Positions 55,960 through 64,000 of a stretch of 64,000 nucleotides of DNA are shown here, in pieces. A program made the translations under genes and the position numbers. Source of the stretch: Defluviimonas salinarum (GTDB lineage: Bacteria > Pseudomonadota > Alphaproteobacteria > Rhodobacterales > Rhodobacteraceae); assembly GCF_026013545.1 (NCBI RefSeq), contig NZ_JAPDOG010000014.1, positions 1 to 64,000 of the forward strand. Direction: 5' to 3'. Position 1 is the stretch's first letter. The number at the start of each line of letters is the position of its first letter. A model generated the notes under the pieces. That model did no database searches. It saw only the letters and a list, made by a program, of their open reading frames with translations, and was not told the DNA's origin.

Positions 55960-56229
55960 ATGCAACCGGCCAAGTTCCATCGCGCGGTCGATGCCGCGAT
56001 CAGGCGCCGCCTCTCGATGGGCGACAATTCGCTCTTCACCGCCGCCCTGGTCCGGCGCATGGAGCGCGAGTGGCGGCGGCGCGTGCGAAGGGAGGGCGAC
56101 CCCAGGACCGGCGACGAGACCTACGGCTACGCGCATGTCGAGGACCAGCTGTCGTATATCTCCGATCGGTGGTGCTGTGGCATCCGGCTGCGGTGGCTGC
56201 TCGATGGGCTGGCGCGCGGTGCTATCTGA
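55960..56229 (+). CDS. small basic hypothetical protein, 89 aa
   Basis: The ATG follows GGGAGG. The product is basic, with RRMEREWRRRVRREGDPRTG and a later GYAHVEDQLSYISDRWCCG, which suggests a small DNA- or RNA-binding protein. No family is recognised. It lies 13 nt after the preceding stop and 16 nt before the next start. Confidence 0.6.
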   Translation: MQPAKFHRAVDAAIRRRLSMGDNSLFTAALVRRMEREWRRRVRREGDPRTGDETYGYAHVEDQLSYISDRWCCGIRLRWLLDGLARGAI

Positions 56230-56245
56230 AGAGGAATATCCAGCA

Positions 56246-56563
56246 ATGAAACTTTGCCCGGCATGCGCGAAAGCGCTCGGCACGTCCCTCACCTCCTGCC
56301 CTTGCGGGTGGAGGAAGCCGACGGATATCGAGCTGGCGTCATCCGTCAGGCGGGAGGCCTCGATCACGGTTGCCCTGGACTTCGCCCTCGATCCGCACCG
56401 GGCGAGGACGCAAGCCGCGCAGCTCGGGCTTTCGCTCGAGGTCGCGAAGGCGGATGTCGAGCGCCAGTTCGGCCCCGAAGCGGCCGCGGCATGGCAGAAC
56501 ATCGGTTTCTGGCGCGACGAGTTCGTCAGGCTGGCGCGTGCGTCCGCCGGAGGAGGCGTTTGA
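56246..56563 (+). CDS. zinc-ribbon-like protein, 105 aa
   Basis: ATG 56246 follows GAGGAA. The N terminus CPACAKALG and CPCGWRKP form a four-cysteine zinc ribbon, followed by a helical body (DPHRARTQAAQLGLSLEVAK). The arrangement is typical of small regulatory or nucleic-acid adaptors. No named family. Third of the tmk-linked small genes. Confidence 0.6.
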   Translation: MKLCPACAKALGTSLTSCPCGWRKPTDIELASSVRREASITVALDFALDPHRARTQAAQLGLSLEVAKADVERQFGPEAAAAWQNIGFWRDEFVRLARASAGGGV

Positions 56564-56588
56564 TGGCCCTGCACTGGAGGCGGCCATT

Positions 56589-56822
56589 ATGTTGGCGGCG
56601 CCTATGGTCTGCCAAGTACGCGAGGTGTTGTGGTGGATTTTGCGGCGGCGTCCGCTGTCCGCGGCTCAGGAACCGGGAGTGACGAGCTTGGCCTTGAAAA
56701 TCGTTGTAACGGCGGAACTTCGGGCGCTGCTTGACCGAGCGGTCGCCTGGGTGGCAGATCAGCCGAAACCCATGCGCGAGCAGTTGCGCGCCTATGCGCG
56801 AGATGAAGGAAAAAACGAATGA
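56589..56822 (+). CDS. small hypothetical protein, 77 aa
   Basis: ATG 56589 with GGAGG 8 nt upstream. The protein starts MLAAPMVCQVREVLWWILRR, a short hydrophobic start that could be a weak membrane segment, and continues as a helical soluble part (LKIVVTAELRALLDRAVAWV). It overlaps the next gene by ATGA. A different frame from 56563 encodes a Cys/Trp/Arg-rich peptide and is judged less likely. Confidence 0.5.
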   Translation: MLAAPMVCQVREVLWWILRRRPLSAAQEPGVTSLALKIVVTAELRALLDRAVAWVADQPKPMREQLRAYARDEGKNE

Positions 56823-57532
56823 GCCACCCTGGCACCGGAGCATCGACGGCGCCGCGCCGGACCGCCCTGCGCGACAGGATCCTTGCCGAAGTCAGGGAGG
56901 CCTGGAAGGGCCGCGAGATCCGGCCGGACGATCATGCGGCCGCCGCGGAGATCGTGACCTCGCTGAGCGCCTGGATGCTCACGCGGGACGGCCTGAACGC
57001 GACGCTGGACCTCTACCGGTCGGTCGACCTGATCAATGCGGTCGGCGCCTGTCCGATCGACATCCGCCGGGAGGCTCTGGAAGAGCTCCGCGACGTATTC
57101 GACCGGTTCCGCCGCGCCGATGTGAAACGCATCGATTTCGCGTCACCCCTCCTGCGCCTGGCCCGGGCGGTCGACCGCCGCCAGCAGCTCGGCCGGAACC
57201 TCTACGTCACGACATCCGACGGATCGACCTTTGCCGGAGACAACTGGATCTGGTTCCGTTTCTGGGCGCTCAGGGAGGCGCTTCGCGGCGAGGCCGTTTC
57301 TCTCGTCCTGCGCAGGTTCGAGAAACTGCGCGATCCTGGCAGCGGCCTCCCCCTGAAGACCGTCTGCGGCGTCTTCGCCGCACCGGAGGGCATTGTACCC
57401 ATTTCGGGAGACGACATGCGGCGGTCGCACATGACGGACGCCGTGACCGGCAAGCCGCTTCCGAAAGAGCCGAGCCTTGTCTTCAAGGACTTCATCGATA
57501 TCTTCCCGGAAGAGGAATGGTCGGACGGCTGA
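56819..57532 (+). CDS. hypothetical protein, 237 aa
   Basis: The ATG overlaps the preceding stop. It is an unrecognised soluble protein, helical in the first 110 residues (DRILAEVREAWKGREIRPDD), with a beta-rich part carrying GRNLYVTTSDGSTFAGDNWI. It is the last gene of the rightward cluster and faces the leftward gene at 57549. Confidence 0.65.
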   Translation: MSHPGTGASTAPRRTALRDRILAEVREAWKGREIRPDDHAAAAEIVTSLSAWMLTRDGLNATLDLYRSVDLINAVGACPIDIRREALEELRDVFDRFRRADVKRIDFASPLLRLARAVDRRQQLGRNLYVTTSDGSTFAGDNWIWFRFWALREALRGEAVSLVLRRFEKLRDPGSGLPLKTVCGVFAAPEGIVPISGDDMRRSHMTDAVTGKPLPKEPSLVFKDFIDIFPEEEWSDG

Positions 57533-57548
57533 TCGCAGCGACCGATGA

Positions 57549-58295
57549 TCAGGTTCCCGGAGCGGTTCCGGCGAGGCTTTCGAGATCGGCGCAGAACAAT
57601 CCCGGCTCGGGCAGCATGTCCTCGACGAGGACGCCGTGGAACGGCGCCAGGGAGAAAGGCTGGTCCTCGCGGCAATCCCCGAGATCGAAGAGGAAGAGCG
57701 CGGTTCCGGGTTCGAGCATGACCGCGCGCAGGCAGATCTTCCCGTCCCGGTAGGCGTGGCCGGTCAGGGGCTGCGGCAGGATGCCGATGAAGGGCGCGCC
57801 GCTCCCCGGCTCCGGCATCGCCATGCCGATCGCCAGGCCCGCCCGGGTCTCCATCTCGATCGCGACCGGCCCGTCATACCAGGCCAGCGTCCGGCCCATC
57901 CGCGCCTCGAGGGGTGCCGCCGCGGCCCAGAGCCCGGCGAGCCCGGCGCAATCGGCAGGCGCGGCCGCCATCCCGTCGATCTCGATCGACATGGCGCCGT
58001 TACTGCCGGCCTCGATCCGGTAGCCGAGCGGATAGGGCCCGTTCTCGATCGAGATGCCGCCGATCATGGTCGGGAAGATCCCCGCGTGACGGATAAGCTC
58101 GGGATGTCTGCCGACGATCTCCCGCACCGCGTCGAGCGCCACGGGCGCGATCCTCTCGCCGGCGCCGTGGAACCAACCCGGCCGGAGCGCCGCGATCTCG
58201 TCGAGGCGCGCCAAGGCGCGTTCGGCCGCGAGCGCCGGGCGGGTCAGGCCGGAGGCCGGAAGATCGGCCATCGTGGCTTCGCTGGTGCCGGTCAT
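57549..58295 (-). CDS. hypothetical protein, 248 aa
   Basis: The N-terminal half (AALRPGWFHGAGERIAPVAL, then GIFPTMIGGISIENGPYPL) follows a pattern I have seen in uncharacterised proteins next to toxin-antitoxin or phage genes (gW..G....P, then P...GG..iEW), but I cannot name the family. There is no signal peptide or membrane segment. It overlaps the upstream small gene by ATGA at 58292-58295. Confidence 0.65.
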   Translation of the reverse strand: MTGTSEATMADLPASGLTRPALAAERALARLDEIAALRPGWFHGAGERIAPVALDAVREIVGRHPELIRHAGIFPTMIGGISIENGPYPLGYRIEAGSNGAMSIEIDGMAAAPADCAGLAGLWAAAAPLEARMGRTLAWYDGPVAIEMETRAGLAIGMAMPEPGSGAPFIGILPQPLTGHAYRDGKICLRAVMLEPGTALFLFDLGDCREDQPFSLAPFHGVLVEDMLPEPGLFCADLESLAGTAPGT

Positions 58296-58486
58296 AGAAA
58301 TGTTCCCCTAAGGCTGTCGAGACGCGCCGCCGAAGCGGCCGAAAGGCCGGATCCCGGCTTGGTCTTCCTCAGCGCGGCGAGGAAGACCTGCTCCTGGCAG
58401 GTGCCGGACGCCGCCGCGTCGAGAAGGCGCTCGAGGCGGACCACGTCCGCGTCCGAGGACGCCAAGGATCGGGATGAGTTCACCAT
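58292..58486 (-). CDS. small hypothetical protein, 64 aa
   Basis: Acidic, helical small protein (SDADVVRLERLLDAAASGTC) encoded directly before the 248-residue gene, with overlapping ATGA, so the two form a bicistronic unit of the size seen in toxin-antitoxin pairs. There is no sequence evidence for such activity. A motif copy (58502-58510) lies 16 nt upstream in reverse. Confidence 0.55.
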   Translation of the reverse strand: MVNSSRSLASSDADVVRLERLLDAAASGTCQEQVFLAALRKTKPGSGLSAASAARLDSLRGTFL

Positions 58487-58501
58487 GCTCGCAATGCTCT
58501 A

Positions 58502-58510
58502 TTTTTCGCA
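58502..58510 (+). promoter_or_regulatory. TTTTTCGCA motif
   Basis: Exact copy 16 nt from the start of the 58486 gene (reverse to it), followed by TTTTTACGCC. Confidence 0.55.
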
Positions 58511-58567
58511 TTTTTACGCCGCGTAGGTGACAGTTGCAATGCGAGACTTTCGATGAGCTTGGCAACT

Positions 58568-58576
58568 TTTTTCGCA
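58568..58576 (+). promoter_or_regulatory. TTTTTCGCA motif
   Basis: Exact copy followed by TATCAT, 72 nt before the TelA-like gene. Confidence 0.6.
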
Positions 58577-58608
58577 TATCATATTGAAGCGACCGGTTTC
58601 CATGTGTA

Positions 58609-58622
58609 CGATCTGCGAAAAT
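58609..58622 (-). promoter_or_regulatory. ACGATCTGCGAAAA element
   Basis: A 14-nt sequence containing the reverse motif. The same 14 nt recur at 60791-60804 before the AAA+ gene of the same operon, at a similar distance (26-29 nt) from the start codon. Confidence 0.55.
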
Positions 58623-58647
58623 CCGTATTCAAGCAGGAGAAACACGC

Positions 58648-59703
58648 ATGTCCTTCGAGACCCAGATCCAGGAGAGCCAGCGGCAGGTGGCCGAGTTCCA
58701 AGCCCGCGTCCGGGACGTGTCCGCGGCGATGGATCGCAGCCAGGCGGCCGCGACGCTCGATATCGAGAACGCCACGCTCGAGGAAGTCCACGCCCATTCG
58801 GCGACGATGAACGCCAACATCGCCGAGCTGATCATGGGGCTCGACGACGTGACCTCGAAATTCTCGCGGGACTTCGACGAGATGCGTTCGAAGACGACCA
58901 CCGAGAAGCTCATCGGCTTCTTCGCCAAGGGCAAGTCCGAGGTCATGCGCCAGGAGCGGCTGAAGACCGCCTCGATCGACGACAAGCTGCAGGACCTGAT
59001 CGGCAAGTCCGACGTGATCGTGAAGCTCCTCGATGGCCAGCTTGCGGTCCTGATCGACCACAAGGGCCGGGTCGAGACGAACCTTACCGAAACGCTTGCC
59101 GAGCGCGAAACGGTCGTGGCCGAGCTCGAAACCCTGCGTGCCGACATCCAGGACCTGGATCCGAAGGTCATCGAGATCGAGAACCGCATCAGTGTCGAGC
59201 AGGACGCGGCGGCGCGCACCCGGCTCGAGAGTGAGCTTGCCGATCTCAACAAGCGCTACAACGCGATGGTGCAGGACGAGCAGGTGAAGCTCGCGAAATC
59301 CCAGACGCTCGAGCGCTACATCGAGAAGGGCAAGACCTGGGTCGACAGCCTGCAGAACCAGGCAGCGACGCAGATGGTGCTGATCAACAAGCTGCAGACC
59401 GACACCAAGCAGCGGGTCGTGCTCTACGACGCGCTCACGAAATCCCTCAAGACCGCGCAGCAGCAGGACGTGGCGCACCGGATCAACGAGATCGGCGTGA
59501 AGACAGACCAGGAGGCCCAGGCCGCCATGGCAGGGATCGGCTCGGCCACCAACCGCCGCATGGCCGAGATGATGGAGGCCCATGAGGGGCACATGGTCTT
59601 CGCGAGGAAGGTGCTCGAGGAGAAGGCCAAGGCCGACGAGCGCTTCGCCCGCCGCTTTGCCGCCATCGTCGAACAGCACGACAAGAACGCCTACGGCGCG
59701 TGA
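58648..59703 (+). CDS. TelA-like toxic anion resistance family protein
   Basis: This is a 351-residue cytoplasmic protein, helical throughout. Its core (AELIMGLDDVTSKFSRDF, KLIGFFAKGKSEVMRQERLK, KSDVIVKLLDGQL) has the feel of TelA/KlaA proteins, which occur in tellurite-resistance and other stress or phage-resistance clusters together with vWA and kinase modules. A weak motif pair and AGGAG precede the ATG. It overlaps the next gene (TGATG), so it heads a four-gene operon. Confidence 0.7.
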   Translation: MSFETQIQESQRQVAEFQARVRDVSAAMDRSQAAATLDIENATLEEVHAHSATMNANIAELIMGLDDVTSKFSRDFDEMRSKTTTEKLIGFFAKGKSEVMRQERLKTASIDDKLQDLIGKSDVIVKLLDGQLAVLIDHKGRVETNLTETLAERETVVAELETLRADIQDLDPKVIEIENRISVEQDAAARTRLESELADLNKRYNAMVQDEQVKLAKSQTLERYIEKGKTWVDSLQNQAATQMVLINKLQTDTKQRVVLYDALTKSLKTAQQQDVAHRINEIGVKTDQEAQAAMAGIGSATNRRMAEMMEAHEGHMVFARKVLEEKAKADERFARRFAAIVEQHDKNAYGA

Positions 59704-60791
59704 TGGAGCGGATTGACCTCACCCGCGGCTTCGCGCAGATCGGCGAGGATGCCGATCTGCGCGCCTATCTCGCCCTCATCGCCTCGCTCGCCGACGCGGT
59801 TCCGGGCGCGATGGAGGAATGCGCGCACCGCGAGGATCTCATGCCCGAGGAATCCGGGGAGCTCCGTGCCCTGACATGGCTCTGGGTGAATGGCCTCAAG
59901 GCCATCTCGCTCAAATACGCGATGGCGGCGCGGTCGGGCGCCGAAGGCGCTTGCCTCACGATCGACCGGACCGGCAGCGGCCTGCCGATCTGGCAGGAGG
60001 TCGTGACCATGGCGCAGGAAGCCGAGGCGGCGGAAGCATCGCTCGCGGAAATGCCGTCGGCCGGGGAGATCCGCGCCGCGATGCTGCGCCAGATCCTGCG
60101 CGACCAGGTCTCACCGGCCCGCCTGCAGCATGCGATGAGCCAGCGCCTCTACCGCGAAGCCCTCGCCGAGAATCCGGTCCTGCCGCCGAAGACGCGGCTT
60201 GCGATCCAGCCCCTTGGCCAGGTGGCCGCTCGCCGGGAACGGTGCCTCCTGAGCTGGGCGATCGTCGACGTCCAGTCAAACCTGCCCGTCATCTACCTGA
60301 TGGACCTCCACCATCCCGCCGGGCGCCCCCTCGCGCAGGAGGACCCGCGGCTTTTGAAAATCAGGGCGCTGCTTTTCGGCATGTCGGATCCTGATACCGA
60401 TCTGGCCCTGATCGCGGAGAGCCTCGACGAGGCTTATGCGGATCTTCACCCCAAGCAGCTGCGCCGCTTCGTTCTTGGCCCCTTCCATACGCCCGTTTTC
60501 ACCGCCTCGAAGTCACCGATCCTCGAGGTCCTGCACGCCACGGGACCCTCGGCAGCAAGGGAATGGGCGCTCGGGATCCGCTGCGAGACGATCAGGGCGG
60601 CCCGCGAAACCGTGCAAGCCGGGGTCTTCAGTTCGACCTCCCGGCAGGTCTACGCCGCCCCGGTCAGCCGCCAGTCCTACCTGATGACGCCCCTGCCCTT
60701 CCAGATGATCTGCGACAGCGACGGGCCGGACTTCACCGGCATCGCCAAGCATGTCGTCGGCTCCGATGGCCGCGTCACGACCAGGGTCTGA
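59703..60791 (+). CDS. hypothetical protein, 362 aa
   Basis: The ATG overlaps the TelA-like stop. It is an unrecognised protein with helical N-terminal half and a beta-rich C-terminal half (LLSWAIVDVQSNLPVIYLMD, then FHTPVFTASKSPILEVLH). No transmembrane or catalytic motif is seen. Its fixed place between TelA-like and AAA+ genes suggests it is part of the same complex. Confidence 0.65.
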   Translation: MERIDLTRGFAQIGEDADLRAYLALIASLADAVPGAMEECAHREDLMPEESGELRALTWLWVNGLKAISLKYAMAARSGAEGACLTIDRTGSGLPIWQEVVTMAQEAEAAEASLAEMPSAGEIRAAMLRQILRDQVSPARLQHAMSQRLYREALAENPVLPPKTRLAIQPLGQVAARRERCLLSWAIVDVQSNLPVIYLMDLHHPAGRPLAQEDPRLLKIRALLFGMSDPDTDLALIAESLDEAYADLHPKQLRRFVLGPFHTPVFTASKSPILEVLHATGPSAAREWALGIRCETIRAARETVQAGVFSSTSRQVYAAPVSRQSYLMTPLPFQMICDSDGPDFTGIAKHVVGSDGRVTTRV

Positions 60792-60804
60792 CGATCTGCG
60801 AAAA
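60791..60804 (-). promoter_or_regulatory. ACGATCTGCGAAAA element
   Basis: The second copy of the 14-nt element at 58609. It overlaps the stop of the preceding gene and lies 30 nt before the AAA+ start. Confidence 0.55.
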
Positions 60805-60833
60805 GACTTTCACAGGATAGAAAGAACATACCC

Positions 60834-62762
60834 ATGACCCACGACGAGATGGACCTTCCCGAGACCGAGATCCGCCCGCATTACACCGCGGCCTCGGCCG
60901 TCCTCTCCGGCCTCAGTCACACGCCGCGCATCGCGAAGCCGGCCGTGAGCGAGCCGCTTCAGGCCCGCTCGCCGGGGATCGGTGCCCGCCCGATGCTGCG
61001 CTCGACGACGCCGGGCCTTGCCGCGCGCTCGACCGCGCGCCCTGACGGCGTGCGCCTCATCGAGCGCATCAACGGGATCGGCGGCGACGACCTCGCAGGA
61101 CCGCTCCAGGCCAGCGCGGTCCGGGCCCTGCGCCGCGCCATCGCCGTCGCCTATGCCGTCGGCGACGCCTTCTCGCAGCGCTCGGGGCTCGCCGAGCTGA
61201 AGCGCATGAACAAGGAAGGCCGGGTGCCGCCCGCGCGCGCCGCGGAATTCGGCGAGCTTGTCTCGGCGGAGGCGCTCGCGGTGCTGTCGGTCTTCGCCAA
61301 CGCCACCGCCTTCCTGCTCGCGCCGCATGCCGGAGAGGCTCAGGTCGAGATCGGGCCGGTCGAGGAGATCCTGACCGACAACGCGCCGCTGGCGATCCAG
61401 GGCGCGATCTGGGAGCTCGACCAGGACATCGCCGCCTTCGCCTCCGACGAGACCCGCCTCGTGCCGGTGATCCTCGCCTATTGCGAGGGCCTGATGGCAC
61501 GGGTGCGCGACCGCGCCGCGACCGCGCCCCGGACCGAGGCCTTCACCGCCGCCGCCTGGCGCGTCGCGGCCGACGATCTCCCGATCGCGGGCTTCGAGCC
61601 GGCGCGCAAGGCGCGCGGCACCGTCCTCGCGATGAGCTTCAAGAAGCCCCACGAGGTGATCGGCAACCATATCGCCAAGTCGCAGTCGATGCGGCTCGCG
61701 AAGATGCTGATGGCCTATGACTTCGAAAGGAGGCTCAATCCCTTCGCCGAGCTCGGCGGCTTCATCTTCACCTTCATGGGGGACGGCAAGCCGGGGACCG
61801 GCAAGACCACGCTGATCCAGATGATGGCCGGGCTTCTCAACGACTATTGCCAGGTGGCAGGCTACCCGTTCCGCTACCAGAACCTCTCGATGGACGGGGT
61901 CGACAGCTACCAGGGCAAGTCGGGGCAGAACGCCAAGGCCTTCATCAACTCGGTGATGGATCCCGCGGTGATCGGCTTCGGCACGATCGACGACATCGAC
62001 CAGATCGCCGGAAAGCGTGGCGACCGGCAGTCCTCGGCGGGCCAGCAGGAGATCACCGCGGTGCTGATGGAGAGCTTCGCGGGGGCCAATACCGTGGTGC
62101 GCGGCAACTGCACCTTCGGCATGTTCTCGAACTATCCCGAGAATGTCGACGACGCGCTGCGCCAGCGGGCCGGCGCGCGCTTCCTCGTCGACGGGCCGAA
62201 GAGCCGTGAGGATTACATCGACATCCTGTCGCTCCTTCTCGGCAAGAACCATGACATCCCGCTCGGCGAGCACGACCTCTTTGCCGCCCAGGAGATCCAG
62301 AAGGCGGTCTCGGCTTCCTACGAGGCGCATTCGCGGCCCCAGGAGCCCGGCCTCCGGAAGGTCTGGGCAGAGATCGAGGCCCGCATGGGGCCGCTCGACA
62401 CGATTGCCAAGCTCGGATCCTACCTGAAGGCGATCCAGGAGGCGGACGAGCGCTTCACCGGCCGGGCGATCAAGAACATCACCGACGCGGTGAAGGTCCG
62501 GGCGATGGATTTCGAATTGCCGGACGAATGGATGGAGACCCCCGATCTCTTCCTGGTGAAGGACTACGCCACCAAGCTCGCGATGATCACCGAGCTTCGC
62601 AAGCCGGTGACCGTCGAGATGGTGGTGCAAGAGATCAACCGCTACGCGGATTCGGAGTTCCGCTACGCCGACAAGTCGGACGAGGCGGCGATCGATGCGG
62701 CGGTGCGCGACATGACCCGCGCGACCGAGGCGCGGCGCCGCTTCGCGGGGACGGCGGCATGA
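60834..62762 (+). CDS. AAA+ family ATPase, 642 aa
   Basis: The N-terminal 300 residues are helical and unassigned. The ATPase core has Walker A GDGKPGTGKTT near residue 318 and Walker B GFGTIDDID near 382, with a following sensor-like stretch (NCTFGMFSNYPENVDDALRQR) and an arginine-rich region at the end of the core. The C terminus contains a helical bundle. It probably remodels a partner, perhaps the TelA-like protein. It shares its operon and a 14-nt upstream element with the TelA-like gene. Confidence 0.85.
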   Translation: MTHDEMDLPETEIRPHYTAASAVLSGLSHTPRIAKPAVSEPLQARSPGIGARPMLRSTTPGLAARSTARPDGVRLIERINGIGGDDLAGPLQASAVRALRRAIAVAYAVGDAFSQRSGLAELKRMNKEGRVPPARAAEFGELVSAEALAVLSVFANATAFLLAPHAGEAQVEIGPVEEILTDNAPLAIQGAIWELDQDIAAFASDETRLVPVILAYCEGLMARVRDRAATAPRTEAFTAAAWRVAADDLPIAGFEPARKARGTVLAMSFKKPHEVIGNHIAKSQSMRLAKMLMAYDFERRLNPFAELGGFIFTFMGDGKPGTGKTTLIQMMAGLLNDYCQVAGYPFRYQNLSMDGVDSYQGKSGQNAKAFINSVMDPAVIGFGTIDDIDQIAGKRGDRQSSAGQQEITAVLMESFAGANTVVRGNCTFGMFSNYPENVDDALRQRAGARFLVDGPKSREDYIDILSLLLGKNHDIPLGEHDLFAAQEIQKAVSASYEAHSRPQEPGLRKVWAEIEARMGPLDTIAKLGSYLKAIQEADERFTGRAIKNITDAVKVRAMDFELPDEWMETPDLFLVKDYATKLAMITELRKPVTVEMVVQEINRYADSEFRYADKSDEAAIDAAVRDMTRATEARRRFAGTAA

Positions 62763-64000
62763 AGCGGCTCATCGAGAAGGGGCTGATGTTCGGCAATCTC
62801 TTCGCGGTCGACAGCCCGACCCTGGTCGCCCGCTACAACCGGGCACTGAAGGAGCTGACCGGGCGCGAGACCGCGCTCGAGGACTTCCATGTCGACATCT
62901 CGGGCTACAGCCCCGAGATCGGCCATGAGTTCGGCGACGAGCTCTATCTCAACCACCTCGGCTGCAACCGGCAGTTCATCCTGCTCTCGACCGCGCAGAA
63001 GACGGCGCCGCTGCTCAACGCCGAGTTCTCGGTCTCGCGCGAGATCCTGCGCCGCTTCATCGAGGCGAACGAGGCGCAGCTCGCGAGCCTCACCGCCCGT
63101 GACGCGGTGGCGGGAGAGCTCGAGAACTCCGTCTACAGGCTCGACATGCCGGACCGGCTTCTCGACCTTCGGCGCATCGAGATCGTCGCGGACACGACCT
63201 CGAACCATGTCGCCGAGGCGGCGGAGCTATCGCGCCTCATCGGGCGGTTCGAGACCGAGCCCGGGAGCTGGCGTGACGACGTGCTGATCGCCGAGATGGT
63301 GCGCATCGCGCGCAAGACCGGCGACATCACCCGCCATCCGGTGGCCTTCACGGCGACGAATTTCCCGACGCCGGACTTCTGGACCTCGCATTTCGGCGGC
63401 GCCTATGTCTTCGCCAGCGCATCCGTGCCGACGGTCATCGCGAGCCGGCCGGGCGCGCTCGCCGGCCTGGCCGCCGCCGCGGTGACCGATCTCACGCGAC
63501 GCAACGAGGTGGCCGGGTTCCTCACCGCGAACAGCCTTGTCGAGAACCTGTTCTCGGTCCGCCGCGACAAGGCTATCAGGATCCTGCGCCAGAAGATGGA
63601 CTTCATCCTGATCGGCGCCGCCGCCGAGGCCGGCGTCTTCGCGGGCGGCATCTCGCGGCGTGAAATCGGCGCCTTGCCGCGCCTCCTCGGATCCGCGATC
63701 CCGGATGCCTGGCACGGGCTTGCCGAGGTCATGGCCTGGGCCGAGGCTGACGGCCGCTGGCCGGCGATCGACTCCACGCATCCGGCCTGGTTCTACCTGA
63801 TGCGCGCCGCGCCGGGACCGAACCGCGACCTCGTCAACATGCTCCTGAGCGAGCTTTGCCCACGCGACGTCCAGAAGATGTTCATCTTCCACAAGGCGAT
63901 GTTCTACCGGACCTATGCGGGCTGGAGCGAAGAGAAGAAGGAGTTCGTCTCCGCCTTTCTCGAGCGCTCCTACCAGATGAACAAGGCCGGCGTCCGGGCC
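62759..64000 (+). CDS. hypothetical protein, cut by the window end (414 residues visible)
   Basis: The ATG overlaps the AAA+ stop (ATGA). The visible part starts MKRLIEKGLMFGNLFAVDSP and includes FHVDISGYSPEIGHEFGDEL and a later LFSVRRDKAIRILRQKMDFI. I recall similar proteins in Rhodobacterales beside TelA/AAA+ genes, possibly the family called DUF6638, but I cannot verify this. It continues beyond the window. Confidence 0.7.
   Translation, partial: MKRLIEKGLMFGNLFAVDSPTLVARYNRALKELTGRETALEDFHVDISGYSPEIGHEFGDELYLNHLGCNRQFILLSTAQKTAPLLNAEFSVSREILRRFIEANEAQLASLTARDAVAGELENSVYRLDMPDRLLDLRRIEIVADTTSNHVAEAAELSRLIGRFETEPGSWRDDVLIAEMVRIARKTGDITRHPVAFTATNFPTPDFWTSHFGGAYVFASASVPTVIASRPGALAGLAAAAVTDLTRRNEVAGFLTANSLVENLFSVRRDKAIRILRQKMDFILIGAAAEAGVFAGGISRREIGALPRLLGSAIPDAWHGLAEVMAWAEADGRWPAIDSTHPAWFYLMRAAPGPNRDLVNMLLSELCPRDVQKMFIFHKAMFYRTYAGWSEEKKEFVSAFLERSYQMNKAGVRA

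Overview
This is a high-GC window with strong GC preference at third codon positions. It looks like part of a large accessory replicon (megaplasmid, chromid or very large phage) of an alphaproteobacterium, probably Rhodobacterales-like. Pointers to the host are a tRNA-His with A73 and no G-1 (the alphaproteobacterial form), a DUF1127 protein, a LuxR-type solo regulator and a FadL-type outer-membrane protein. No rRNA, capsid, terminase, rep/par or conjugation gene was recognised, so plasmid versus phage cannot be decided here.

Layout. 0-5 kb: small unknown genes, a secreted repeat protein and dUTPase (dut). 5-16 kb: a LuxR-type regulator, the SbcCD nuclease pair, a 1063-residue orphan protein, a possible OGG-fold protein, small zinc-ribbon genes and a secreted muramidase. 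16.4-16.85 kb: an AT-rich, non-coding patch with many GTAAC/GTTAC repeats, the best origin-like candidate. 17-20 kb: a FadL-like porin, unknown genes and a DUF1127 gene. 20.9-34 kb: about 40 tRNA genes or remnants covering all 20 amino acids, interleaved with small protein genes (a YqeY-like protein, an HNH nuclease, a HepT/MntA toxin-antitoxin pair, a PIN toxin pair). 34-36.7 kb: a lower-GC block of secreted proteins and transposase remnants. 37-44 kb: a TerY-P type signalling island (four vWA proteins, a PP2C phosphatase, a kinase), followed by hipBA. 46-52 kb: unknown genes, an extra tRNA-Arg and galU. 52-58 kb: a patatin lipase, a Pif1-like helicase, dTMP kinase and small unknowns. 58.6 kb to the end: an operon with a TelA-like protein, an unknown, an AAA+ ATPase and an unknown.

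The most striking signal is a short motif, TTTTTCGCA (or its complement TGCGAAAAA), in almost every intergenic gap and typically 13-55 nt before start codons. Several copies lie so close to a ribosome-binding site or a tRNA 5' end that the motif must sit at or just upstream of the transcription start. It behaves like a replicon-specific promoter or operator. The motif is nearly absent from 20.2 to 30.7 kb, where a boxA-like sequence precedes the tRNA array, which suggests long antiterminated transcription there. At least 14 array tRNAs have their own, non-homologous GC hairpin ending 2-14 nt before the tRNA 5' end.

Together the genes point to an element that brings its own translation supply (tRNAs), dTTP metabolism (dut, tmk), DNA end processing (SbcCD, helicase), stabilisation modules (HepT/MntA, PIN, HipBA) and stress or conflict signalling (TerY-P, TelA/AAA+, patatin).
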